Part shown: positions 1 to 8,554 of the stretch, in pieces
Layout: every line of letters starts with the position of its first letter
How positions within the stretch are numbered: position 1 is the first letter of the stretch
DNA from: JBHJGM01 sp050331815
GTDB taxonomy: Bacteria; Verrucomicrobiota; Verrucomicrobiia; Opitutales; JBHJGM01
DNA: 64,000 bases
Direction of reading: 5' to 3'
Assembly (NCBI GenBank): GCA_050331815.1
Contig: JBHJGM010000003.1
Coordinates: 496,001 to 560,000, forward strand
The notes under the pieces: generated by a model
What the model was told of the DNA's origin: nothing
Databases searched by the model: none
The model's input: the letters and a program-made list of their open reading frames with translations, nothing else
Position numbers and translations under genes: made by a program

Positions 1-1
1 G

Positions 2-1753
2 ACCCGCACCAATCCGATTTACAACAGCTTTCACCAGCAGCGCATTTTCCCGCGCGAAGGCGGATACGTGAACATGCGCAACGGCACCCTCACCTTTAAC
101 AACATCGATGGGGGCACCGGCGGACCCGGTCGCATCGTCATCCGCTACGGCGGCACTTTCGGACGCACCGCCTCCATCCAGCTCAACGGTTCATCGCTGG
201 GCAACATCACGCTGCCGGGCTGGGGCCGCACCAACGACCAGGACAATCCCCCGCGCTGGATGTACGTCATTCTCGAAAACGTGAACCTCGTCGCCGGCAA
301 CAATCAGCTGCGGCTCAATCACAGCAACATCAACATCGACGAAATCTTCGTCTCCAACGCCAACAACCTCGCCGCCACCAATCCACATACCCGCGTGTCC
401 TCGCTTTCGCAGGCCGATTACGACGCCTTGATCGCTTACCTGTTGCAGCTCGATGGACGTCCCGAAAACAGCGGCGAAATCAATCTGCCGCCCAGCGCGA
501 TTACCAGCGTCACGCCAGGCACCATCCCCTACGGCGACGGCTTCTATACCGTCATCACGCTCGATGGTTCGGCCTCCACCGATATTGACGGCACTCTGGC
601 CAGCTACTTCTGGGATGCACCCGGCGCGCAGTTTGTCAGCACCACCGATCCCACTTCGCCCATCGCCTACGTGGTCTACGACGGCTCGCAAAGTAATCCA
701 GTCACCCTGACCGTTACGGATGACGACGGTGCCATCGCCAGCGAAGTCTCGCAGGTTGCCGTGCTCGGCGAGGTCGGCTCCGGCCTGCCCGGCTTCATCG
801 AGTCCGGTGGACAGGTCGCCTTCGAGGCCGAGAACGGCTTCTTCGCCAGCCCCACCCTCTGGCAGACCAACGCGGATGCCGCCGCCTCCAGCGGTGCGTA
901 CATCGAGGTCACGCCCGGCAACAACTCACTGAGCACACCACCGGCCAGCGCCGATGGGATTGTCAGCTATCCCTTTAAGATTGAAACGCCCGGCGACTAC
1001 ATGATCTGGCTGCGAGCCATCACACCCTCCTCCAGCGACGACTCCATCTGGGTCCGCATGAACAACGGCAACTGGGTCCGCTACAACAGTATCGGCGCCG
1101 GCGCGAGTTGGACCTGGCGCATCGTTCACGATGCCGACAATGGCAACGATCTGGTCATCTACGCGCTGACCAGCGGCGACCACACCCTCGACATCGCCTA
1201 CCGCGAAGACGGCACGCAGGTCGACAAGTTTGCCCTCAGCAACGATTTCTCCGGTACGAGCATCAACTTCAACCCGCAAACCATCAACGGCGGGCTCGGG
1301 CCTGCACAAAGCGCCTTCGACGACGCCTCGAGCAACAGCACCCTGGCCATGGCGGGCTTTGAACTCTTCGTCGACCGCGAGGGCTTCGACCCCTCCAGCG
1401 ATCCCACCACCCGACCGCAAGGTGGCCAGACCCTTCTGGAGAAATTTGCCGGCGGCATCGGTGCGGGCGACAACGTGGTGCTCAAGGTCGACGCGCAGCC
1501 CACGCAGACTCATATGGCCTTTGTCATCGACCGCGTGCGCATCGTGGATGGCCTAACCGTGAATCTCGAGTGCCGCGAATTACTGACCGAAGGTGACTGG
1601 GTGGATGCCTCCACCTACTACACGCTCAGCACCGTCGATCTGGAGCCGGGTTTCCAGCAATGGACCTTCACTCGTAACACCCCGCTGACAGAGAGCCCGG
1701 ACAGCGAATACGTCCAACTCCAGCTCGCCCTGCAAACCGAGAACACGGACTGA
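2..1753 (+). CDS. Secreted modular protein with PKD and carbohydrate-binding-like domains (5' end outside window)
   Basis: The reading frame is open from the first bases of the window, so only the C-terminal 583 residues are present; the first ATG at 68 is internal. Visible order: a CBM6-like beta-sandwich (about residues 20-125, rich in Asn and Gly), a short stretch LSQADYDALIAYLLQLD that resembles the last helix of c-type cytochrome domains, a PKD-like domain (about 160-255, with SASTDIDG and LTVTDDDGAIAS), a second carbohydrate-binding/malectin-like domain (about 270-420), and a C-terminal segment I cannot assign. Such domains occur in exported polysaccharide-degrading or surface proteins. 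Whether a catalytic or haem domain lies upstream cannot be seen. The next gene is convergent and starts its stop codon 47 bases away. Confidence 0.7.
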   Translation, partial: TRTNPIYNSFHQQRIFPREGGYVNMRNGTLTFNNIDGGTGGPGRIVIRYGGTFGRTASIQLNGSSLGNITLPGWGRTNDQDNPPRWMYVILENVNLVAGNNQLRLNHSNINIDEIFVSNANNLAATNPHTRVSSLSQADYDALIAYLLQLDGRPENSGEINLPPSAITSVTPGTIPYGDGFYTVITLDGSASTDIDGTLASYFWDAPGAQFVSTTDPTSPIAYVVYDGSQSNPVTLTVTDDDGAIASEVSQVAVLGEVGSGLPGFIESGGQVAFEAENGFFASPTLWQTNADAAASSGAYIEVTPGNNSLSTPPASADGIVSYPFKIETPGDYMIWLRAITPSSSDDSIWVRMNNGNWVRYNSIGAGASWTWRIVHDADNGNDLVIYALTSGDHTLDIAYREDGTQVDKFALSNDFSGTSINFNPQTINGGLGPAQSAFDDASSNSTLAMAGFELFVDREGFDPSSDPTTRPQGGQTLLEKFAGGIGAGDNVVLKVDAQPTQTHMAFVIDRVRIVDGLTVNLECRELLTEGDWVDASTYYTLSTVDLEPGFQQWTFTRNTPLTESPDSEYVQLQLALQTENTD

Positions 1754-1800
1754 CCGGAGCCGCCGCGCGTTCGACTGACCCGCCCCGGAAGCTTCTGCTG

Positions 1801-2559
1801 TCAGGCGGGCATGGTGTCGATGCCCGGAAAGGCCGGCAATTGGCGAAAAGCCTCAGCGATCAATTCCTGGTAGCGCTCGCGCATCATGAGAATGTACGGG
1901 TCGTTTTCTTCGATGCGTAGCACCTCCATCGCAGCGATCGAATCGCGCTTGTAAATCGCCACATCCAGCGGAGGACCCACCGTCACGTTGGAACGCATGG
2001 TCGCCTCCAGAGAGATCAGGGCAAGCTTGGCGGCGTCAGCCAGAGACAAATCCGGCCGGACCAGGCGGTCGAGGATGGGCTTACCGTACTTGTTTTCGCC
2101 GATCTGGAAGTAGGGCGTATCCTCGGAGTCCTCGATGAAGTTGCCCTGCGGATAAATCAAAAACACGCGCTGGCGCTCGCCGCGGATCTGTCCGCCCAGG
2201 ATAAAAGTCGCGTCGCCGGAGACACCGCTGGCGGACATCGCCTCCTGATGGCTTTTCTGCACGTCCTGACTGACCCGCCCGAAGTACGCCGCCACCTCAA
2301 ACATCTGCTTGAAGCCGTTAAGATTGGGCTGGGTCCTATCACCCTCGGCGGCCGCCCGCAAATCGCGGCGCACGCGGTGGCAGACCTCCTGGGTGGTGGC
2401 CAGACTGCCAGCCGAGAGCAAAATTAGCGAGCGGTCGTCGTTGGTCTCGAAGGTGTGCAACTTGCGGTATGAGCTGACGTAGTCGACCCCAGCGTTTGAG
2501 CGGGTATCCCCGGCAAAAACAATTCCTTCGTACAGCTCAATCGCGAGGCAATAGGTCAT
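1801..2559 (-). CDS. Anbu-type proteasome-like hydrolase (HslV/proteasome beta fold)
   Basis: This 252-residue protein matches the Anbu (ancestral beta subunit, COG3484) family of self-compartmentalising Ntn hydrolases. After Met removal the N-terminal residue is Thr1 (MTYCLAIELYEGIVFAG), and the other expected proteasome-type active-site residues, Asp17 and Lys32, are in place (GDTRSNAGVDY and YRKLH). It therefore looks catalytically competent. Family members form open helical or ring oligomers and their substrates are poorly known. In many genomes Anbu sits with an alpha-E protein, a circularly permuted ATP-grasp protein and a transglutaminase-like protein; none of those is here. It is last in a minus-strand series after the MauE-like gene, with 10 bases between them. 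Confidence 0.88.
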   Translation of the reverse strand: MTYCLAIELYEGIVFAGDTRSNAGVDYVSSYRKLHTFETNDDRSLILLSAGSLATTQEVCHRVRRDLRAAAEGDRTQPNLNGFKQMFEVAAYFGRVSQDVQKSHQEAMSASGVSGDATFILGGQIRGERQRVFLIYPQGNFIEDSEDTPYFQIGENKYGKPILDRLVRPDLSLADAAKLALISLEATMRSNVTVGPPLDVAIYKRDSIAAMEVLRIEENDPYILMMRERYQELIAEAFRQLPAFPGIDTMPA

Positions 2560-2569
2560 GCCCGGCTAG

Positions 2570-3022
2570 TCAGAGCGGTTGGGCCTCGGCGGTCAAGCGC
2601 GGCGAAGGCGCTGGCTCCGTGCGGAAGCCCCACCAGGCCATGCCCACCAGCGCGATCAACGCCAGATCACGCAGGATCGCCGTCAGGTACTGTCCGGTTT
2701 CGACCGACCCGCCGAAGCATCCGCAGTCGATGTCCAGCCCGCGCCACCAGGCCAATGCGATCGCCAGGGTGAACACCACCAGCAGCGCGCCCAAAAGCAG
2801 TAGCGCCGGGCCACGGCTCTTGCGCCACAAAAGCCCCAGAGCGCTCAAAATTTCGAAAGGCGGCAGGTAAAGCGCTGCGAAGTAGCTTAGCGCGTACGGC
2901 GTCAGCCGGTAGGCATGGATTTGCTCGGTGAACGTCGCCGGATCGAGCCACTTCAGCACGCCGGCGTACACGAACGTTGTCGCCAGCAGCCCCACGCTAC
3001 TCCACCCGATTCGGCGTCTCAT
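2570..3022 (-). CDS. MauE/DoxX-family membrane protein with DCGCFG motif
   Basis: A 150-residue integral membrane protein with four predicted helices (about residues 8-25, 48-66, 72-92, 115-133). It carries the DCGCFG motif (about residues 99-104) typical of MauE-type DoxX relatives; MauE itself is needed for methylamine dehydrogenase maturation, where disulfide formation is involved. The gene overlaps the upstream rhodanese gene by four bases (ATGA), so the two are almost certainly co-translated. No methylamine utilisation genes are present, so a role in that pathway is not supported. I infer a thiol or sulfur-related membrane function with its two neighbours. Confidence 0.8.
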   Translation of the reverse strand: MRRRIGWSSVGLLATTFVYAGVLKWLDPATFTEQIHAYRLTPYALSYFAALYLPPFEILSALGLLWRKSRGPALLLLGALLVVFTLAIALAWWRGLDIDCGCFGGSVETGQYLTAILRDLALIALVGMAWWGFRTEPAPSPRLTAEAQPL

Positions 3023-3480
3023 GGGCGGGCCGCCTCCCAGGCCGGATAGCCACCGCGCAAGAGATATACCTGTTCAATTTGCAAGTCTTCCATCAGCCGC
3101 AGACGCACCGGCTCGGACCGGTCGCAGCGCTCGCTGCAATAGACGACGATGCGCGCATCGAGCTCCCAGACCGCCAAAAAATCACCAAACAGATCATCCC
3201 ATTCAGTATCGGTCAGGCGAACCGCTCCCGGCACGTGGCCTTCGGTAAACGCCTCCTCGCTCCGCGCATCGACCCATAAAATAGAACCATCCCAGGTATG
3301 GACGGTTTCCATCGTAACCTCTCCTGGCTTGAGCGGGTTGGCTGCCGTCACCGCATCCGCGGCAGGCGGGTTCCAAGACACTGCTTCCCGATGCAACCAG
3401 CCATTGAGCGCCGCAGGAATCAGCGGCACCCCCACCAAGGCGACCACCCAGGCCCAGAAGCGTTTCAGGCGCGGGCTCAC
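3019..3480 (-). CDS. Membrane-anchored rhodanese-like sulfurtransferase
   Basis: A 153-residue protein with an N-terminal hydrophobic segment (about residues 8-27) followed by a single rhodanese domain (about 50-150). The domain has the usual VDARSEEAFTEGHVPGA stretch and an active-site loop beginning with the catalytic cysteine, YCSERCDRS. Rhodaneses carry a persulfide on this cysteine and pass the sulfur to acceptors. The anchor suggests the domain faces the periplasm. The start used here is GTG at 3480, six bases after the DUF1573 stop codon; the stop codon overlaps the MauE-like start. The second cysteine in the loop is unusual and could form a disulfide with the first. Confidence 0.85.
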   Translation of the reverse strand: MSPRLKRFWAWVVALVGVPLIPAALNGWLHREAVSWNPPAADAVTAANPLKPGEVTMETVHTWDGSILWVDARSEEAFTEGHVPGAVRLTDTEWDDLFGDFLAVWELDARIVVYCSERCDRSEPVRLRLMEDLQIEQVYLLRGGYPAWEAARP

Positions 3481-3486
3481 AAGAAT

Positions 3487-4206
3487 TTACCGCACAATCG
3501 CGTAGAGAGTGACACGGTGGGGCTTCCCCTCGGCGTCGGCGGCGGTGACTTCGATTTTACCCGCTCCGCGCCGGATTTCCGTGGTCGGCGTAACTTTCAG
3601 CGTCCAGGGTAGCGTATCTTCTGTGCTGACCAGGGTCTGCGTGCCGCCGACTTCCGGGGTCGCCGGGGCGACCAGTTCAGCGGCAAAATTCGGGTTGTAT
3701 GAACGAACGGAAGTGACCCGCAAATCCGCCTCCGGATGGATCGAAATCGTCGCGGACTTCGCCTCCATGGAATCGCCGCTGTTGCTGCGCAGCCACAAAA
3801 GCGATCTAGGCTCAACCCGGACGAGGGCCGGAATCTCGACCCTCAGCTGTAACTGAATCGGGCCCGCCTCGGGCGCGTCACTCCTCACCATGGCGGTTTT
3901 GACCTGGTTGCCCGTGCGCGCGCCAAACTCGAAGCGCAAGGGGATAAGGCCAGACGCGCCAGGCGCATATACTTCACTAAAGTCAAAATCCGCCGTGGTG
4001 CAGCCGCAACTGGTGCGGATTTCAGTGACCGTCACCGGAAAGTCATAAGTATTGGTAAAGCGAAACTGAGCTTCCGCAAAGGTGTCAGCCAGCGTCACCT
4101 CGGGCTCGGCTACGGTCTGCTCGAAGACCAGTTTGCCCCAGGCAGAAGCCATCCCACCGGCCAAAACCGGGAGCAACAAAGAGGGGATCAGGACAAAGCG
4201 GGTCAT
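3487..4206 (-). CDS. DUF1573 family exported protein
   Basis: A 239-residue protein with a signal peptide (about residues 1-23) followed by a DUF1573 domain, an Ig-like fold. The family signature TSCGCTT is at about residues 67-73. I chose the ATG at 4206: the open frame extends upstream, but only this start gives an immediate signal peptide. The second half (residues 130-239) looks like another beta-sandwich. Proteins of this family are common in Bacteroidota, Planctomycetota and Verrucomicrobiota and have no firmly established biochemical function. First gene of a tight three- or four-gene minus-strand operon with the rhodanese, MauE-like and Anbu genes. Confidence 0.82.
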   Translation of the reverse strand: MTRFVLIPSLLLPVLAGGMASAWGKLVFEQTVAEPEVTLADTFAEAQFRFTNTYDFPVTVTEIRTSCGCTTADFDFSEVYAPGASGLIPLRFEFGARTGNQVKTAMVRSDAPEAGPIQLQLRVEIPALVRVEPRSLLWLRSNSGDSMEAKSATISIHPEADLRVTSVRSYNPNFAAELVAPATPEVGGTQTLVSTEDTLPWTLKVTPTTEIRRGAGKIEVTAADAEGKPHRVTLYAIVR

Positions 4207-4481
4207 GGTGCAAGTTTGGTAAACACGCGCTGCTGGGTCAATGTCCTGAGTAAGACCGCCTGAGGCGTCCTTGGTTGCAACAAGCCAAGGGTTTCTCAGA
4301 AACCTTCGACGACCCACGGTTTGCGAAAGAGGTATCAGCCGGAGCCGAGCTGTTGTAATGTATTAAAAATACGGATACGTACCTGGTTGGGACGAAACAA
4401 CTATTACCGACGCCAGACAGGGCCTCAGCGCGAGATTTTTATACTGGCCCCGGAACCGCTCGGCGGTACTCAATCACGGCC

Positions 4482-5381
4482 ATGACGATGCCCCCGCTTT
4501 CTCCCGACGGCCTGCCCATCGCTTTTATCGGCACCGGTGTCATGGGATCTTCCATGGCCGGACACCTCAGGCAGGCCGGTTGCCGGTTGACCGTTTTCAC
4601 ACGCACCCGCGCCAAAGCCCAGCCCCTGCTCGACGCCGGTGCGCGCTGGGCCGAAACGCCCGCTGTGGCGGCCAGCGGGGCCAGGGTTGTCTTTTCCATC
4701 GTGGGTTTTCCGGACGATGTGGCCTCCGTCTACCTCGGCGAGACCGGCATCCTCAGCACCGCATCGAGCGGAACCATCCTGGTCGACATGACAACCTCCC
4801 GTCCGGACCTGGCCCAGCAGATCGCCGACGTCGCCAGGGACAAGGGCTGCAGCGCTCTGGATGCACCCGTTTCCGGGGGCGACATCGGTGCGCGCGAGGC
4901 CCGGCTGTCGATCATGGTCGGCGGTGACGAAGCAGCTTTCCACGCGGTGCGGCCGCTGCTCGAGCTCATGGGTCAAAACATCGTGTATCACGGCCTGGCG
5001 GGCAGCGGACAACACACCAAGATGGCCAACCAGATCGTCATCGCCTCAAGCATGATGGCCATCTGCGAGGCTCTCGTTTACGCCAAAGCCAGCGGACTGG
5101 ACCCCGACACCGTCCTGCAGTCTATCTCCGGTGGAGCGGCCGCCAGTTGGTCGCTGTCCAACCTGGCCCCTCGCATCCTCAAGGGTGACTTCGCCCCGGG
5201 CTTTTACGTGAAGCATTTTCTCAAGGACCTGAACATCGCTTTGGAATCCGCCCAAGCCATGGGCCTGCAACTGCCCGGCCTCGCCAAGGCGCGCGAGTTG
5301 TATCAGAAACTCTATGACAAGGGCTTCGGTGACGAAGGCACCCAGGCGCTGCATCGCCTCTACGCCGACAGGTTGATCTGA
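4482..5381 (+). CDS. NAD(P)-dependent beta-hydroxyacid dehydrogenase (3-hydroxyisobutyrate dehydrogenase family)
   Basis: A 299-residue protein of the beta-hydroxyacid dehydrogenase family. The N-terminal Rossmann motif FIGTGVMGSSMAGHL (about residues 15-29) binds NAD(P). The substrate motif DAPVSGGDIGAREARL is at about 127-142, and the catalytic lysine lies in GQHTKMANQ (about 176-184). Length and motif spacing are those of the family, which includes 3-hydroxyisobutyrate, tartronate semialdehyde and succinic semialdehyde reductases; I cannot tell which substrate is used. There are two nearby ATGs (4482 and 4488). It is divergent from the DUF1573 gene and convergent with the GH36-like gene, so it appears to be a single-gene transcript. 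Confidence 0.88.
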   Translation: MTMPPLSPDGLPIAFIGTGVMGSSMAGHLRQAGCRLTVFTRTRAKAQPLLDAGARWAETPAVAASGARVVFSIVGFPDDVASVYLGETGILSTASSGTILVDMTTSRPDLAQQIADVARDKGCSALDAPVSGGDIGAREARLSIMVGGDEAAFHAVRPLLELMGQNIVYHGLAGSGQHTKMANQIVIASSMMAICEALVYAKASGLDPDTVLQSISGGAAASWSLSNLAPRILKGDFAPGFYVKHFLKDLNIALESAQAMGLQLPGLAKARELYQKLYDKGFGDEGTQALHRLYADRLI

Positions 5382-5393
5382 ACTCCCGAACAC

Positions 5394-7082
5394 TTATTCG
5401 ACCGTCAGCGCGTAGGCGGTTGCTTCCACCGCCGCCTGCGGAGCCGCTTCGTTGACAATGCGTATCTCCACGGGGCCCCGACACTGAAACTGCCTCACTA
5501 CCCACGAAGCCCCACAAAACAACGGCACCGCCGGCTCCTGCGCCTCGTGCTCCAGACGTCGGCCCTTGCGGTAAACGCAGACACACAAACCGTCCTGAAC
5601 CTCCGAACGCATGCGCCGCCGTTCGCGTGTGGTCTGTTTTCCGATACGCACGGGCAGGCGCGACTCCCGGTCGACCAGGCGGGCCGCCACCACCAGCCGC
5701 TCGTTTTTCTCCAACGACTTGGGCAGACGCGCGGTGAGGGTGGCCGCCTCCTCTTCAAAGGAAGCCGTAAGCAGGCGCAGGCGCGACGGCGCAGGCACTT
5801 CCCCACGCCGCTGGAGTTCCGGCAGCCGATGCGCGCTTTGCCCCAGTCCCAGCAGGACCATGCTCTCGGGCCCGAGTTCGACGTGCAGCCGCCCGCACTG
5901 CATGCTGACCGCCGGGCCCTGCACCTGGTCCGTGAAGAGCACTGTCGCCTCGCGCAAGCCGGGTAGCTCCAGAGACACGGTTGCATACTGCCAGTGCGGG
6001 TTCACCAGGTAGAGCAGCCCGTCGTGCCCGCCACCAGTCAGATAGCCGTGCCACGGCGTCAGGCCGGGTTCCCCAGGGCCGACGAAACGCGTGGGCAGCT
6101 CCTTGCGCCAGGCGTTGAAGAACCAGGCGCGGTGTCTGCGGATGTTGGATACGTCCTCGTCGGTCAGCAGCGCAGGATTCCCATGGAACAGGTCCCGCCG
6201 GGCCCCGCGCGCAAGCTGGGCCAGGTGAGAGCGCTGAAACCCACGCCGCCCGATGTAAAAACACGTGTTGGTCGGCCCAACCATGACCCCATGATCGTCA
6301 ATGCGCGACAGGGGAAAGCCCTCCTGATGCCGTCGCCAGACCCCCCAATCCTGGTCCAAATCGCGGGCCCGACTGAGCTCCAGTTGAGGCCGGTCCAGAA
6401 TGTGCGGATCTTTCGAGAAATAATGATCGAAATCCGCCAAAAGCGCCGGGTCGGCCTGAGGCCACAACGGCTCGCCTGGTGAGTGAGGATCCGCGATCTC
6501 CCCGAAGCCCCCATGGCCCACCGTCCGCACGTCCGGAAAGCGTTCCCGCAGCCTGGCCAGCATCTCCGAAAAGCGCAGGCGGCTCAGCCACGCGTGCTCC
6601 TCCTGCGTGTGTATGGAGTCGGCGGGACGCTGGGCGAAGGCGGCGAAATCGAACTTGAAGTAGCGCACGCCCCACTGGTCCGCAGCCTGCAATAACGACT
6701 GCTCAAACTCCGCACCAAAAGGACCTTCGACCAGGCTGTAATGCGACCCGGAGGCGCAGAGGCTTTTCTTCCAGCGCGAGACCTGCAACTTGTATCCGTT
6801 TGTTGAATACCACAACCCCGGGAGCATCCCCGCCGCGCGTAGGCGCTCCAGCAGGCGCTCCGGCCCCTTCGGCCAGCGCTGCGCGTCAAACTGAAAGCCC
6901 TTACGCGGATTGAACCAGCCGTAGTCCAGCACGAAGTACCGGTAGCTCAGGCCAAAATCGTCCTGCCAGCGCCGGAGCGCCTTCAAGGCGTTCAGGGCGA
7001 TCCGCTCACTCAGGTCGACCTGATCGCCCAGCGTATCGTGATAGCCCCACGTATTGTAAACGCTGAAGGGCTCGCGCGGCAT
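5394..7082 (-). CDS. GH36-like alpha-galactosidase-type glycoside hydrolase
   Basis: A 562-residue protein whose N-terminal two thirds look like the (beta/alpha)8 catalytic barrel of melibiase/GH36 enzymes: YNTWGYHD near the start, YFVLDYGWF (about 48-56), GLWYSTNGYKL, and YFKFDFAAF (about 140-148), whose second Asp is the likely nucleophile of the K-x-D signature. A C-terminal beta domain follows. Typical bacterial GH36 enzymes are about 700 residues with a large N-terminal beta-sandwich, which is missing here. No signal peptide is visible. It lies 25 bases downstream of the alkaline phosphatase gene on the same strand. The exact specificity (galactoside or another hexoside) is not clear from sequence. 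Confidence 0.72.
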   Translation of the reverse strand: MPREPFSVYNTWGYHDTLGDQVDLSERIALNALKALRRWQDDFGLSYRYFVLDYGWFNPRKGFQFDAQRWPKGPERLLERLRAAGMLPGLWYSTNGYKLQVSRWKKSLCASGSHYSLVEGPFGAEFEQSLLQAADQWGVRYFKFDFAAFAQRPADSIHTQEEHAWLSRLRFSEMLARLRERFPDVRTVGHGGFGEIADPHSPGEPLWPQADPALLADFDHYFSKDPHILDRPQLELSRARDLDQDWGVWRRHQEGFPLSRIDDHGVMVGPTNTCFYIGRRGFQRSHLAQLARGARRDLFHGNPALLTDEDVSNIRRHRAWFFNAWRKELPTRFVGPGEPGLTPWHGYLTGGGHDGLLYLVNPHWQYATVSLELPGLREATVLFTDQVQGPAVSMQCGRLHVELGPESMVLLGLGQSAHRLPELQRRGEVPAPSRLRLLTASFEEEAATLTARLPKSLEKNERLVVAARLVDRESRLPVRIGKQTTRERRRMRSEVQDGLCVCVYRKGRRLEHEAQEPAVPLFCGASWVVRQFQCRGPVEIRIVNEAAPQAAVEATAYALTVE

Positions 7083-7107
7083 CGAACGAATCTAACGGAG
7101 CGCCGGT

Positions 7108-8448
7108 TCAGTCGATTGTTTCGCCGAAGAGGGCGAGGTACATCAGTTTGTAGATATCCGTGTTGTCGACCACGTTGCCGAGTTGGTCGCTGTGCAGGCC
7201 CATGGCGCGCGAGACAATCCCGCCGTTGAAATCCGCGAAGCCCGACCAGGCGATGCCAAAGGTGATGCGCTCACCAAACTGATCCGGAGCCGATTCAAAC
7301 GGCGGCGTGCCCGTACCGTCGATGCCATCCAGAGGGGCACCGTTCTGGGTCGTCTCAGGCAAGGGCTCACCCGGAGGGAAATTGCCGTAAGCCGCCGGAG
7401 GGCTGAGCAGGCCCATCGAGCCAGCGTCGCTGTCGGCGGCGGTGACCAGCAGTGTGTTGGGGTGTTTGCGAACGAAATCCGCGGCCACGCCAATGGCGGC
7501 ATCGGCCCGCTTGAGTGCCTCGAAGGTCCCGGTGGAGTTGTTGTTGTTGCCAAAATTGTCGGTACCCTCCTCTTCGAGAACCAGCAGGAAGCCTTCATTG
7601 TTGCGCTTGAGGATCGCCAGAGCTACTTTCAGCATCTCGGCCACGCTCGGCGACCCCTCTTGGTAAAGCGGCAGGCCGCGCTCACGCAAAATCTCCTCGG
7701 ATTTGTCGTTGTAGGTACTGCCCGCAGCAAACACCCCCAGCAGCTTATCGGTGGTTGCCGGGTCGATGGACAGCAACTGCGCGCGATTGTAAACCACGGT
7801 GTAGCCCGCCTCTTTGGCTTCAAAAATCAGGTTCACCCCGTCCTCACGCACGCCTTCTTCGCCATGAAAACCGGTGACGCCTTTAGGCAGCATCCACTTC
7901 TCACCGCCAAAGAGGAGCACCTCCGCACCGCTGCGCAACACCTGCAGCGCAATCGCGTTCACGTCACCACGCTTCGGGCTTCGCGCCAGAAAAACGCCGG
8001 TTCCCGGCTCGCCCACATGGCCGGAGTTCACCAGTCCAACCGATTTCCCCCGCGCCTTGGCTTCCATCATGATGCTGCCATCGAATCCGGAGGCCGCGAC
8101 CAGCGGCTCGGTGCCGTGCAGCCCATAGGAATCCGCCGGTACTTTCTTGCCGTAGGCGTGCACCGTTGCGCCGCCATGCGAAGTCGAGGCTAGCGCGTCT
8201 TTCATGTGACCACGGTAGGCACCCAACTCCGGCAGCTGATCCCACGCGGTCATGCCATCCGGCCCAACCGTAAGAATCCGCAACGCGTCCCACATCTGCA
8301 GGTTGGTCCCATCCGGATGGATGAAGATGGCGCTGCCAGGCAGCAGCGGGTCGGCCTTGGCTGCTTTGGGGGTGGACTCGCACCCAACCAGCAGCGTTAC
8401 GCTCGTGAGAATCAAGGTGAGCCCGGGCAGGCGCTTCCACGTCGTCAT
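7108..8448 (-). CDS. Alkaline phosphatase family lipoprotein
   Basis: A 446-residue protein starting with a lipoprotein signal peptide whose lipobox LLVGC places the modified cysteine at about residue 22. The body has alkaline phosphatase superfamily features: a metal-binding IHPDGTN segment (about 43-49), the nucleophile-serine region ASTSHGGATVHAYG (about 86-99), and late metal ligands in LEEEGTDNFGN and TAADSDAGSMG. Expected role: release of phosphate from organic phosphomonoesters at the outer membrane or in the periplasm. I chose the ATG at 8448; the frame extends three codons to a TTG. It precedes the GH36-like gene in the same direction. Confidence 0.85.
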   Translation of the reverse strand: MTTWKRLPGLTLILTSVTLLVGCESTPKAAKADPLLPGSAIFIHPDGTNLQMWDALRILTVGPDGMTAWDQLPELGAYRGHMKDALASTSHGGATVHAYGKKVPADSYGLHGTEPLVAASGFDGSIMMEAKARGKSVGLVNSGHVGEPGTGVFLARSPKRGDVNAIALQVLRSGAEVLLFGGEKWMLPKGVTGFHGEEGVREDGVNLIFEAKEAGYTVVYNRAQLLSIDPATTDKLLGVFAAGSTYNDKSEEILRERGLPLYQEGSPSVAEMLKVALAILKRNNEGFLLVLEEEGTDNFGNNNNSTGTFEALKRADAAIGVAADFVRKHPNTLLVTAADSDAGSMGLLSPPAAYGNFPPGEPLPETTQNGAPLDGIDGTGTPPFESAPDQFGERITFGIAWSGFADFNGGIVSRAMGLHSDQLGNVVDNTDIYKLMYLALFGETID

Positions 8449-8554
8449 AAGGCCCAAAGCATGAAACGCGGTTGGCGCGAAGCAAGGTCAAAGCAGGCCC
8501 TTCAGCGAGGGAATCGGTTGCGTTTTACCGGGCCCCGGGCTTTCTCTCTACGCA

